From CAYQUO01 sp964420835 (GTDB lineage: Bacteria > Chloroflexota > Anaerolineae > Anaerolineales > Anaerolineaceae): a DNA stretch of 29,230 bases. Positions within the stretch are counted from its first letter, which is position 1. Every line of letters begins with the position of its first letter. Made by a program: the position numbers and the translations under genes. Of this stretch, positions 1 through 9,900 are shown in pieces. Location: contig CAYQUO010000028.1 of the NCBI GenBank assembly GCA_964420835.1, positions 1-29,230 on the forward strand. Reading direction: 5' to 3'. Below the pieces are notes generated by a model. It did no database searches. It was not told the DNA's origin and worked only from the letters and a program-made list of their open reading frames with translations.

Positions 1-312
1 GATGCGTCGCATCACCGACGGCGAGCTACCGCCCGGCGTACCGCTGTTCCCATGCGTCACCGACGACAGCGCCGTGTTGGTACTGTCGTGCGCGACCGGC
101 GACACCGACGTGGGCGAGGTCCACGTCATCGTCGCCGGGTACCAGCGCAGCTCCATGAAGCACACGACGCCGGTCACACCCGCCGTCTGGTTGTTCAGCA
201 GACCCGCGCGTGCGACTCGAATGACGTTCGCGCCGCCGTTCAGGATGCCCTGCATCACCTTGTTGACGGCGAACGAGACGCCTTGGTTGTATCCGGTCCA
301 AGTATCAGCCAT
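1..312 (-). CDS. Partial phage structural-type protein, C-terminus beyond left edge
   Basis: An open frame of 104 codons without a stop runs from an ATG at 312 off the left edge. The protein starts MADTWTGYNQGVSFAVNKV and is rich in Gly, Thr, Ser, Asn and Val, like the small beta-rich virion proteins upstream of it. The ATG overlaps the end of the preceding gene by 8 bases, so translation is probably coupled. Its position at the end of the late leftward block, after capsid and lysis genes, suggests a virion or tail component. No family was recognised. The minus frame is preferred over the plus-strand frames here because those are Arg/His-rich in the way shadow frames of high-GC genes are. Confidence 0.72.
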   Translation of the reverse strand, partial: MADTWTGYNQGVSFAVNKVMQGILNGGANVIRVARAGLLNNQTAGVTGVVCFMELRWYPATMTWTSPTSVSPVAHDSTNTALSSVTHGNSGTPGGSSPSVMRRI

Positions 313-559
313 GATGGAGCGTCACCTCTTTGGTTGAGTCGTACTGCGGAACGGGGCGCTCGACAAAATCATCGTCTTGTAGCGCCTTTAGAACACGCCC
401 CACTGCTTCCTTACGATCACCAGCCGGAAGATTGCGCCAACGCTGGCCGAACACGCCCATCGCGAAACTCCGCGCACGCTGGCGCATGCGCGGGGTAAGC
501 GGGACCGCAGTCTCGCAGATGAGACCGTGGTCTGACCATACGAACCGAACAGGCTTCAC
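305..559 (-). CDS. Small hypothetical protein, 84 aa
   Basis: The GTG start overlaps the stop of the upstream gene in a GTGA arrangement, and the stop lies inside the start region of the next gene. The product is basic in its middle and helical in appearance (around residues 25-63, with many Arg, Ala and Glu), with no transmembrane segment and no recognised domain. It lies in a run of tightly packed late genes between two structural-type proteins, so a virion or assembly role is an inference from position only. Confidence 0.7.
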   Translation of the reverse strand: MKPVRFVWSDHGLICETAVPLTPRMRQRARSFAMGVFGQRWRNLPAGDRKEAVGRVLKALQDDDFVERPVPQYDSTKEVTLHHG

Positions 560-1005
560 GCGATGCGGAGCAGCGCGTTCGACGAGTCGTTCGTCGGCAT
601 GGTGAGCGTGAAGTTGCCCGCCGTGACCGTCTGCGACGAGAACGTGAACGACGCGATGGCCCGGTCACCCTGCGTGTCGTTGTACAGCAGCGCGCAGTCG
701 GTCGTGAACGAGACCGTGGTCCACGAGACGTTCGCCGACGGCGTCCAGTACGCCGTCGTGCCCGAACTCGTGGGCGCGGTGGCATTGGTGACCGACGCGC
801 CGCCAGCCGTGTAGTTCGCGCTCGATACCTCGCCCGTCGCCGTGTACGCGGTGGTGCTCGGGGAGATCGACGCGCTCGTTTGGTAGAGCGCCATCTTCAG
901 CGCGTCCGCGCCGGTGCCGCCCCGCGTGACCGTGGTGCCGAGCGCGTGATGGCCCGTCATCAGTTCGACCTTGAACGAAGTGCAAACCCCGGCGCTGTTC
1001 GCCAT
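556..1005 (-). CDS. Structural-type protein, paralog of the gene at 1326-1751
   Basis: A 149-residue protein starting MANSAGVCTSFKVELMTG, with a GGAGG ribosome site 8 bases upstream of the ATG, which decides the start against a longer frame. It shares an ordered set of motifs with the protein at 1326-1751: CTSFK near the N-terminus, an EVSS..YTAGG stretch, GTTA, an FTT...LLYND.Q.DRA block, VTAG.FT and a C-terminal ALLR. The Ser/Thr/Ala-rich sequence with alternating hydrophobics suggests a beta-sandwich. In phages such duplicated small beta proteins are often decoration or tail-associated subunits, but the exact role is not visible. Confidence 0.8.
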   Translation of the reverse strand: MANSAGVCTSFKVELMTGHHALGTTVTRGGTGADALKMALYQTSASISPSTTAYTATGEVSSANYTAGGASVTNATAPTSSGTTAYWTPSANVSWTTVSFTTDCALLYNDTQGDRAIASFTFSSQTVTAGNFTLTMPTNDSSNALLRIA

Positions 1006-1007
1006 GA

Positions 1008-1316
1008 CTAACCTCCGAGAGAACCCTGCTGACCGTTGATGGATTTCCCGATCAGGATGGTGACCCACACGTCGCGCTTGACGTACGAGTCACCGGCCTT
1101 CTCCCTCATGACCGGGTCGTTGCCGGTGTAGAACCATTCGCGTGCGACCACCAGCGTGTCCTTCACGCGAGCTTCCTGCATCCTGTACATGAGGTCCGTG
1201 AACGGCACCTCGCCGATGTGCGTCGCGACCTTCTGCTCCACCGGATCGAACGGCGGCGGTTGGTCGATCTGCGGCGTCAGCTTTCCCAACTGCGCACCCA
1301 ACTCTTGCCCTTGCAT
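1008..1316 (-). CDS. Hypothetical protein, 102 aa, between two paralogs
   Basis: The ATG at 1316 is preceded by a purine-rich AAGGGGGA ribosome site. The protein opens with MQGQELGAQLGKLTPQ, has a Pro-rich stretch (IDQPPPFDPVEQ), then a mixed charged C-terminal half (VAREWFYTGNDPVMREK, VKRDVWVTILIG). No signal peptide or transmembrane helix is evident. It separates the two related structural-type genes, so either the duplication happened around it or it was inserted afterwards. No family recognised. Confidence 0.72.
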   Translation of the reverse strand: MQGQELGAQLGKLTPQIDQPPPFDPVEQKVATHIGEVPFTDLMYRMQEARVKDTLVVAREWFYTGNDPVMREKAGDSYVKRDVWVTILIGKSINGQQGSLGG

Positions 1317-1325
1317 AAGTCCCCC

Positions 1326-1751
1326 TTACACTAACCGCAGCAACGCGGTCGTTGGCGTCACGGAAGGCAACGTGATGGTGAACGTGCCCGCCGTAACCAT
1401 TTGGCTGCCGCTGAAATCGAACACGGCAACCGCTCTGTCACTCTGCGAATCGTTGTACAGCAACCCCTGACTGGTGGTGAACGTCACGCCGCTCCACGTC
1501 GGGTTGGCAGCGAACGTGCACATTGCGGTCGTGCCTGACTGGCTTGGATCGACGTTAGTCAGAGCAAAACCGCCCGCAGTATAACCGCTGCTTGAGACCT
1601 CGTTCAATGTGCTGTAAGCCGTGGTAGCGGCGTCCAGCGTGGCCGACGGGGTGTAGAGCGCGAACTTGAAGGAATGCCCACCCGCCGCCGCGAAGTTGTG
1701 CGTGGCGGTGAACAGTTCCTTCTTGAAGCTGGTGCACATCGCCTGCGTCAT
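1326..1751 (-). CDS. Structural-type protein, paralog of the gene at 556-1005
   Basis: A 141-residue protein whose ATG overlaps the stop of the gene before it (ATGA). It carries the same motif series as the 149-residue neighbour downstream: CTSFKKEL, LNEVSSSGYTAGG, SGTTA, FTTSQGLLYNDSQSDRAVA, VTAGTFTITLP and ALLRLV. Both are Ser/Thr/Ala-rich and likely beta-sheet proteins. The pair arose by duplication, and the sequences have since diverged strongly apart from these blocks. A late virion role (decoration or tail component) is inferred from location and composition. Confidence 0.8.
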   Translation of the reverse strand: MTQAMCTSFKKELFTATHNFAAAGGHSFKFALYTPSATLDAATTAYSTLNEVSSSGYTAGGFALTNVDPSQSGTTAMCTFAANPTWSGVTFTTSQGLLYNDSQSDRAVAVFDFSGSQMVTAGTFTITLPSVTPTTALLRLV

Positions 1752-2356
1752 GTGGTGGTCACCTCTTTCGAGACCTTGATGCCGCCGCTGTACAGCCGCG
1801 TCACCACACCTGCACCGCTCACCAGTTCGAGGTCGTACACGCCCTTGGTGAACGTGAAGCCCGCCGTGTCGTCGGCCGACACCGTCAGCGTGATCGTGTG
1901 GTTCGCATCGTCGATGGCAATGCGGTTATCGGGCGCACCCGAGGTCAGCGTCGCCAGCAGGTTGCCGTCGACGCGGTCCTTGATCTTCATCCGCGCGCTG
2001 TATCCCGCCAGTGACGCAGGCGTGTAGTACTTCAGGTACCCGCCCGAGGTGTACGCCGTGTACTGCGAACTATCGATGGTGTTCAACTCGACGCTGTTGT
2101 CGTCGACGTAGATCACCTGCAAGAATTCGCTCAGACGCGGCGGCGTGTGCCGCGCGTTGATCTCGGTCATGCCCTGCACGCCGATGACGGCTGCGCGCCA
2201 TCCGGACTTCAAGCCGTGGAGCGGAGCCGTCACCACCGCAGGCGCGGCCCGCGTGATCCCGGTGATCGCCTTGTAGATGAACGGCGGCGTCTCCCAGCGG
2301 ATGATCCGGATGAACGTCTCACCCTCTTGGAACTCGAAGTCCTCGCGAACGGTCAT
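1748..2356 (-). CDS. Virion-type beta-rich protein, 202 aa
   Basis: The ATG at 2356 shares one base with the stop of the endolysin gene (TGATG), which fixes the start inside a longer open frame. The product begins MTVREDFEFQEGETFIRIIR and contains two beta-rich parts: residues about 1-110 (including VIYVDDNSVELNTIDSSQY) and about 115-202, ending with a YDLELVSGAGVVTRLYSGG segment. The pattern of a deviating-strand domain, then isothermal NHTITLTVSADDTAGF and a final YDLEL...V.RL..G.+.VS block, is one I associate with small phage baseplate or fibre-associated proteins. This is recall, not a search. No enzyme motif is visible. Confidence 0.75.
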   Translation of the reverse strand: MTVREDFEFQEGETFIRIIRWETPPFIYKAITGITRAAPAVVTAPLHGLKSGWRAAVIGVQGMTEINARHTPPRLSEFLQVIYVDDNSVELNTIDSSQYTAYTSGGYLKYYTPASLAGYSARMKIKDRVDGNLLATLTSGAPDNRIAIDDANHTITLTVSADDTAGFTFTKGVYDLELVSGAGVVTRLYSGGIKVSKEVTTT

Positions 2357-3519
2357 CAGAGCACCTTGTCCCCGCCGCCGATGTTGTTCGATCCGGCGCG
2401 CTGTTGCGTCACGCTGATGCCGTAGTAGACCCCGCAGATGCCGCCGAGCACGAGGCCGATCACGAGGTTGAAGCCGCCCGAGCGCGACTCGCCGTTCCAC
2501 TCGGTGCCGAACAGTCGGAACAGCATCTTCATCCAGTCGCTGTTCAGGTCGTCGGTCTTGACGCCGCCGATGATGAGCGAACCGACCAGCCAGTACACCA
2601 TCGGCAGGAGCAGCACGCTGATCCAGAACACCGCGCTCGCGCGCCAGAACGACTTCTCCTGCTGTTGCTGCTGGATGTCGAACTCGCGCGCCTTCGTGAC
2701 GCCGCCACCGACTTCGAGGATCGCCATAATCGACGGCTCCATCAAGACCTTCTGCGTCACCTTCTCCAGCAACGCGGGGTCTTGCTTTGCCTGCTCGACC
2801 GCGACGGCGACATCCGTCGCGCTCGTGCCCGAAGCGTTGACCTTGTCGGGCAGCGCGGCCTTGGTGAACACGTCGATGGCGGTCTGCGCAGCCGCGAGCT
2901 TTTCCGGCGTCTCGGCCTTGCGGTCGAACAGCTTGGCGATTGGCGGGATCAGTTGCGAGATGATCGGACCGAAGATCGCGATGATCGAAAGCGGGTCCAT
3001 GCGTGGTTTCTCCCCGTAGGTAGAACGATCCTCGATGGGCGCAGCGGGTTGCGTGCCGTCATCGAACGAACCGCCGTACTGCTGATACAGCGAACGAGCC
3101 ATCGGCATCGTCCACTTCGGGTTGCTCTCCGCTGCACCGGGCAGCGAAGTCCATTCCAGCCTGCACTTCGCGACCGCCGTGTCGAAGCGGCCTGCGATCA
3201 CATCGTCGAGCGCGCCGCGCTTGACGAGGCATCCGACGAAGCCTTCGTCCTGCTCTTGCGGCGTGAAGCCCGTGAAGCCGTACTTGTCTGCGAGTTCTGC
3301 CCATGTGGAAGGAATGTACTGCGGCGCCCCCGCAGCACGTCCTCCATCTCGCGTAGACATCCCAGCAAAAGGATGCTTACTAAAGTCGTAAAACTTGCCA
3401 CCACCGTTGACCATCTGATAAGCCGAATCGTCAAGGCTAGACTCACCTCGACGCACCACCATGTAAAACGCCTTGACATTCGGCTCCGCGAACGCCCGGC
3501 GTAGATCATCGCGGTTCAT
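2356..3519 (-). CDS. Endolysin (lysozyme-like) fused to a three-helix holin-like membrane domain
   Basis: A 387-residue protein, ATG at 3519 overlapping the upstream stop (ATGA). Residues 1-150 look like a lysozyme-superfamily muramidase or transglycosylase of the lambda R / GH104 type: RRGESS with candidate catalytic Glu26, a YDFSKHP segment, AAGAPQYIPSTW, a C-terminal RGALDDVIAGR and EWTSLPG. Residues 174-387 are different: hydrophobic segments at about 177-197, 297-319 and 351-370, separated by a charged linker with a Gln run (DIQQQQQEKS). Endolysin cuts peptidoglycan and holins permeabilise the inner membrane; here both appear in one frame. The junction carries its own ATG and ribosome site, so the membrane part may also be made alone. 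No signal peptide precedes the enzyme. Confidence 0.82.
   Translation of the reverse strand: MNRDDLRRAFAEPNVKAFYMVVRRGESSLDDSAYQMVNGGGKFYDFSKHPFAGMSTRDGGRAAGAPQYIPSTWAELADKYGFTGFTPQEQDEGFVGCLVKRGALDDVIAGRFDTAVAKCRLEWTSLPGAAESNPKWTMPMARSLYQQYGGSFDDGTQPAAPIEDRSTYGEKPRMDPLSIIAIFGPIISQLIPPIAKLFDRKAETPEKLAAAQTAIDVFTKAALPDKVNASGTSATDVAVAVEQAKQDPALLEKVTQKVLMEPSIMAILEVGGGVTKAREFDIQQQQQEKSFWRASAVFWISVLLLPMVYWLVGSLIIGGVKTDDLNSDWMKMLFRLFGTEWNGESRSGGFNLVIGLVLGGICGVYYGISVTQQRAGSNNIGGGDKVL
2998..3015 (-). promoter_or_regulatory. Internal ribosome site and ATG at the endolysin/membrane-domain junction
   Basis: Within the fusion gene an in-frame ATG (codon 174, minus strand 3000-2998, reading MDPLSIIAIFG) is preceded 9 bases upstream by GGGGAG (3015-3010). 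It sits exactly where the muramidase-like part ends and the first hydrophobic segment begins. Initiation here would give a 214-residue three-helix protein of holin-like layout. Seen directly: motif and spacing. Inferred: use in the cell. Confidence 0.5.
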
Positions 3520-3941
3520 CTGGCCCACCAATCCACAAGCGTCTGCCACAACTCGGCGGGCTTGTCGTGAAAGAACGCCCACAACGTCGCGAAGAAGCCG
3601 AAGATCGGAGCGATCCAGATGATCGCCTTGCGCGCCTTCGTCGCGATCCAGCCAAGGCCGCTACCGATCTTGCCGATCACACGCACGCCCGCCTGCATCG
3701 TGATGATGGCGTCGATGGCGGGCTGCGTGCTCATGCGAAACTTCTCGTACGACTCGACGTGTGCGTCGAGCTTGTTGTAGATGTCGAGCGTCGCTGCGGT
3801 GTTCTCCTCCACGCCCTCTTTTAGCGCCTTCGTGACGGCGGTGTTCTCGTCGATCTTCTTGCTGAGGTCGCCAAATCGCTTCGCCCCCTCCTTGAGTTGT
3901 TCCTCCACGGTGCGCTCCCACTCCTGACGGTGCGTACTCAT
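3516..3941 (-). CDS. Coiled-coil protein with one C-terminal membrane helix, probable lysis-cassette member
   Basis: A 141-residue protein. Residues 1-70 are charged and helical with heptad-like spacing (EEQLKEGAKRFGDLSKKIDE), then comes an amphipathic middle and one strongly hydrophobic segment at about 108-126 (AIIWIAPIFGFFATLWAFF) followed by a short Trp-rich tail. Coiled-coil plus terminal membrane helix is the layout of small phage membrane proteins such as XhlA-like proteins. Its stop overlaps the ATG of the endolysin fusion (ATGA), so the two are translationally coupled. A role in lysis, or as an accessory to the fused membrane domain, is likely but unproven. Confidence 0.75.
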   Translation of the reverse strand: MSTHRQEWERTVEEQLKEGAKRFGDLSKKIDENTAVTKALKEGVEENTAATLDIYNKLDAHVESYEKFRMSTQPAIDAIITMQAGVRVIGKIGSGLGWIATKARKAIIWIAPIFGFFATLWAFFHDKPAELWQTLVDWWAR

Positions 3942-3956
3942 CCCTACGCCCTTTCT

Positions 3957-6900
3957 TTATTTGGTATTCGCGTAGCTGTAGCGATCCAGCGTTGGCAGAT
4001 ACCGGGGCGTAGTCGCAATCCCCGTCCCTGAAGCCTCGGCAACTGCGCGCGCTTTCGCCCGCGCGCGCAGCCCCGAGCCGACCTCAATCGCGTACTGCGG
4101 ATTCGTGGCATTGAACTCCGCGATGTCCCGCAGCGCAGATGTGGTATCACCTCCTTCTTCCATGATGCGATACAGCTTGTTGGTGAGCACTGTCTTGCGT
4201 TGCTTCAGCAGTGCATCGCGCTGGCGAAACGCGAAGTTCACCTCCGACTGCTCCGCTTTGACCGATGGCGAGAAGCCAGCCGACTGCACGATGGTCGCCC
4301 ACGGCGTGACCTCCATCGGCAGTTGATTCCCCGTCGCGGTCGTGTATCCGATGTTGGTCATCTGCGCGGCCTTCAGCGGGCCACGGATCGCGAGCGGCGT
4401 CATCTGGATCAACCCGTCCATCAACTGGCCGTCGGCGATCTTGTTCAGCCCCACCGCCATGTCCGCGCCCGCGCTCACCGCAGGGCCAAGCATGTCGAGC
4501 GCGCCGCTCTCCAGCTTGTCCTTGAACGTGCGGCGATCCGCCATGAAGCGGCTGCCCGGCAGGATGTCCTGCATGCCCGCTCGCGCGCTGGTGTCGAAGC
4601 CCAGCACCGCGCGGGGGATGCCGCGCGCGATGGCTTCTGCTACGTCGTTACCAAACACCTCTGCGAGCCACTGGCGGTACGCGACCTTCACATCCGACGG
4701 GTCATCGTCCGAGCCGAGCATCGCGTCGACGACACGCGCCACGACGTTCGCAAGCGGAAGGCCCAGCGTGCCCGCAAGCATGCTCGTGGTCGTCATGACG
4801 CCACCGAGTTGCTTCCACGCGATGGCCTTCTCCTCGGGCGTCCCCTGCACGGTGTCACGCGCCATGCGCCACAGCAGTTCCATCGTCTGGAACGCGTACT
4901 GCTGGAACGACGCGAGCAGCGGCGTCACCTTGCCGACCGCGCCGTGCCGACCGAGCGCGCTCGCCGTGTTGTGATCGGAGTAGTCATACTGGGTGGCGCG
5001 CACCGCCTCGATGGCGCGCGACTCCGCATCGAATTGCGAGCCACCACGCGCACGTTCAAGATTGTACGCCGCGAGCGCGGTCGTCAGTCGGTTGACGACC
5101 TCGGTGTAGTGGCTGCCCGTGCTGAGCAGCTTCATGGTTGTCGTCCACGCTTGCGACTGGCCTGACGCAAGCTGCCCCAGTTCGTGGCTCTGCGTCGTGT
5201 CAAGCTGACCGGACGCGAGCAGGCGCTTGATGGCCGCGCGCTCGCCGTCGTTCAGCGCCGACTGTTCCAGCGGGAGCGTGAGATCGAGCACGCCCGCGAT
5301 GCCGCCCTGTACCCCGCCCTTCGCTACACCTTCTTGCCAACCGCCCTTCACCGACGCACTCATGAGCTTGAGCGCCTTCGAGGTCGAGCGCGCCATCTCG
5401 CGCGCAGTGCCGACGAACCCGTATCGCCCACCGAGATACGGCAGCGTCAGGTGGTACGGCTGCATCATGTTCATCAACATGAACGCAGGGCTGACCGCGA
5501 GGTAGAAGTTGTAGCCGACCGCCTTCACCTTATCGATGACCGGCGAGTCCACGGGATGCAGGCTGTTCGAGAAGCGCTTGTTCAACTCGCCGAACACGTC
5601 GTTGGCCGCAGCCGCCGCGTCGCTCGACTCGCCGCGCATCTTGTCGATCTGCTCCTTGATCTGCCCGAACGCCTTGTCGTACAGCGGCAGCGTGTAGCCG
5701 TTGCTCAGCATCACGGCTACGCCTTCCGCGCGCTTCGAGAAGTTGCGCACGAAGCTCGCGTCGTAGCCCGGCACACCGCCGCCTTTGCGCGGCGAGAGCG
5801 CCTTGCGCGGCGAAGTCTCCGGGTACATATCGAGCAGCATGCGCTTCAGGAACTGGTTCATCTCCTTCTTCTCGGTGCCTGCGAACTGCTCGTCCACACG
5901 ACGCAGCGCCTCGTGCATCACACGACCGAGACCCTGCGCGTTCTGGTCCGCCAGTTCGTAGAGCGTGCCGCCACGGATCGTGTTGGGCACCACCGACGCC
6001 GAGACTGCGCGTACCGCGCGCTCGGCTTCCTGCCGCTGCGCCGCGTTCTCGAAGCGCATGAAGATGTGGCGCTTCTCGTTCGGCGCTCCGATGACCTTGC
6101 CGAACGGCTCCAGCGCCTGCGTGATCGCGTTCCACGCGGCGGGGTTGTCGGCCACGTCGAATTCGAGGAAGTGATCGCCCGAGCGCCCGAGATGCTGGTA
6201 CGGGTTGCTCACCGCCGCGTTGTAGAACTTCTCGATCTCGTTCACATCCGCCGCAAGCTGCGAGCCTTCCTGCCCGGACAGCATCGTGCGAATGCCACCG
6301 AAAATCTTGCGCAGCACCTTGTCCAGATTCTCCGAGTACGCGTCGGCGTAGTACTCGGGCTTGCTGTTGGCACCCTCACTAAGCGCAGGCTGCTGGATGT
6401 CGAGCAACCGAATCACCGGGTCGACGATGGCGTGATGCGACGCACGGTACGTGCGCAGCACCGTGCTCAGCGTCAACGCGCTCTGCTTGATGTAGTACTT
6501 GCGGAACAGCTTGACCGAGTCGTCGAGCGCGCGGCGCAACGTCGGGTCAAGCTGCGAGTACTCGCGATGCAGCTTGTTGACGTGCTCGCGCAGCGAGTCG
6601 TCGAGTTCCTTGTTGCCGCGCTTGTTGTCGTCGAAGTTCTTGTGCAGATCGATGCGCCAGCGGCTCGCCTCACCCGCCAGTTCCATGAGCTTCGCATCCA
6701 TCGCGCGCTGCTGCGCGAGCGGCAGCTTCGCGATGGCGAGCTTCACCATCTTGGGGATCGCCGAAAGCTCCATCAGCGCCGCTTGACGCATGACGGTTTT
6801 CTGATCATCGGCGGACATGAACCCGCGCATCCCCTCCACGATGGGACTCAGCGTCTTGTCCTTCGCCGCCGTCTGCGTAAGGTGGAACGTGGTCGACAAC

Positions 6901-9900
6901 GCGAGCAGCCCCTGACGCAGTCGCTCCGGAGCCGTACCGATGTTCGGATGCGAGCGGGCGAACTGCTGCCACTTGCCGACCAGCGCTTCGCCGTAGCCAT
7001 CGGTCTGCGCTGCCGCGCCCGTCGCCGAGTGGTTGAACGACAGTCCGCGCATGTGGCCGAAGCGCGACGCACCGATGAACGGAGTGCTGATCGTGATCGC
7101 ACGATCCAGCGCGTTCACCGAGTTCAGTTCGTGCATGCCGAGCAGACCGCGCACCCAGTTGACGACACGCTGCCACATCGTGCGCCCGTTCGCTTCCTGC
7201 CCGTTCAACCAACGCTGGAAGCGCTCGTTGGAGAACACCTCGGCGACGAACTCCATCTCGTTCTTGAACGCGTACTGGCGACGCGTGTCACGCCCGCGCA
7301 GTTCGTTCATTAGCGCGCGCAGTTCTCCCAGCGCCGCCACAGCGGCGCGCTGGTCTGCCGTGCGCGCCAGCGGCGACACGCGCAGCGCGTCGAGCGCGAA
7401 CTGGATGCGGCCGACCGTGCCTGCGTGCGTGATCTCGTGCAGGACCGTGTGCGCGTTCTCGCCACCGAGGTAGAACCGCGCGGTGTCCGACGCGTGGTGG
7501 TAGCGGCCGTACACGCGCGCCTTCGGGTTGTCGGCGTCGTACGCCACCGAATTCGACCGCGCCACCTTGGTCTGCAACCCGAGCCTGCGCAGCACGCCCG
7601 CCATGTAGCGCACCCACTCGGTCGGACCACGCGCTTCCAGTTCCGCGAGCACACGGTCCGTCTTGCCGGTGTCGAGCGCTTGCGCCAGCGTGTCCGAGTA
7701 CGAGTAGTTCGGAAGCTCGGCTTGCAGATACTCGACGCCGGGGTCGTTCTTGACCATCTGCTGAAGCAGCGCTTCGTCCTTCGCGTCGAACTTGACCCGC
7801 GATTCCGGAACGCCCTTCTCTTGCGCGCGCTTTGCGCGCAGCGCCGCCGCGTACGAGTCGTAGATCGACTTGCGTACCGCCGCGATGTGCTCGCGCGCAC
7901 GCGCGTTGGTGTCGTAGATGGCGTCAAGCTCGGCGACGCGCTGGTCGGCGAGCTTCAGGATGTCGCTGCCTTCGTACTCCTGCAACCACTGCAACGCCGA
8001 CTGCGCGTTTGCGCGATCCTTGAGCGAGACCTTCGCGTTCTTCGTCGTCAGCGGCTTGCCGTTGTCGTCGACCGGAATGCCTTCCGCCATCGCACGCGCG
8101 CGACGGTAGTCGATCACCCAGCGCACATTGTACGAGCGCGGCTTGCTCGGATCGAAGTGGTAGTGCTCGAAGTAGAACGTCTCGTGCTCGCGCATCCCCG
8201 GCCGCTTGTCGCGGTCAGGAACGCGCGTCGACAACGTGCGCTTCTTCGGCTCTCCGACGCGTTCTTCCGGCTTCGAGAAGAAGCCGGGCGTCGCGTACGA
8301 CACCTCACCTTCGGGCGGCGTAGCATCGAACGCGCCCCACGGAACCTCAGCGCCTTCGCGCGAGATCGTCACCGCAGGCGACGGCTTCGTCGGCTTCGCC
8401 GGTTCCTTCGGCGGGCGTGGCGCGGGCTTCGGGGGCCGCGATTCCGGAGCAGGAATCGGAGCCGCAGTGGGTGCAACCACCGGCCGAGCTACATCGAGCA
8501 GGGGGAAGGGACTCGCCGCAGACCCGACCGGTGGCGCACTCGTTGCGGGCGTCAGCAGGGCATCTTGCCCTTGCCGCCCGGCATCTTGCCCGGCATCTTG
8601 CCTTTCTTGAACGGGTTGGGGCGCGGCATCCCGCTCCCGCTCGGGGAGAAGCGGGTCAGTGAACTGGCGTGCGACATCGGACACCTCCTTCGTCGGTTGA
8701 GCCGCTTCCTGCGGCAGAGTCGGAGCTTCGCTTTGGAGCTTCGTGATCATCGCGTCGAGCGAATCGCGCGTGACACCTTGACCCATCGCGTCGCGCGCGT
8801 CCTGAAGCACCTTGAGTTGGCGCATCCAGACCTTCTCGCTCGCGGCACGATCCAGCACTTTGTTCAGCTTGGCGCGTGCTTGTCCGCGCAACGCGTCGAC
8901 GCCGAGACCATGCTCGGCGGCTGCTTGCGCCCACGCCTTGGTCAAGTCCTCGCGCGTCACTGGCGTGTTGCGCGTGATCTTGCCTGCCTCGGCTGCGTCG
9001 GCGAGCTTGTTCGCCGCTTCGACGCGCCGCGTCCTGTCTGCGGTTTGCGCCAGCCCTTCGATCTGGTTCTCGCGCAGCGCGGCGGCTTCCGCTTCGCGCG
9101 CTGCGACGGCTTGTTCGTTCTGCTTGCGTGCGGCTTGTTCCTCAACCGCCTTACGCGCACCTGCGCGCTCCAGCGCCTGCGCCATCGCGGTCGGCGGCGG
9201 CTCCAGCGGGCCGCGCTCCGTCTGCGTACGCACCGGGGCCGCGTTCGGATGATCGAGGTCGAGTTGCGGCTGCGCAGCTTCGGCCGGTGTGATCGCCGCT
9301 TCCTGCTGGCCGATCTGGCGCAGCATGTTGTTCACCGCCTGCACGTAGCCGAACTTGAGACCGCGCTCGGTAATGCGCCCGCCTGCGGCGAGCGGTCCGC
9401 TGCGCGCCTTCTTCACGTCGGCGGCGTACTGCGCGAACGTCGGCACACCGGCCGGGACCGACGCCGCGAACTCGCTGAACGTCTTGGCGTCAAGCTCCTC
9501 AGCGGTCTTGTCCGCCGCTGCGCGCGCCCAGTCGCCGAACTTGCTCGCGAACGTGTCCCACACCGACTGCGCTTCTTCCGGCGACGCGTACTGCGGCGCG
9601 ACGGGCTTGCGCCCGATCATCACGTCGGGCGGCACAGTCGGGATCGGCGGATTGCGCTTCGCTTCCATCTCCGCGAGCGCCTTGTTCGCCTCGATTTCGT
9701 TCAGCGTCTCGCGCTCGCCGCGCGCCCAGAGTGCCGCGTACAGCAAGTCGAGACGCCACTTGTTGACCGCGTCCTTGCCCGCAAGCGCTTCCATCTGCGG
9801 CGCGAGTTCAGCCGACGCGCGATACACGTCCTGCACATCGGCGGTAGGATCGGCGATCACCGCCAATGCCTTCTGGTTCGCACGCATGCGCGCGCGCGTC

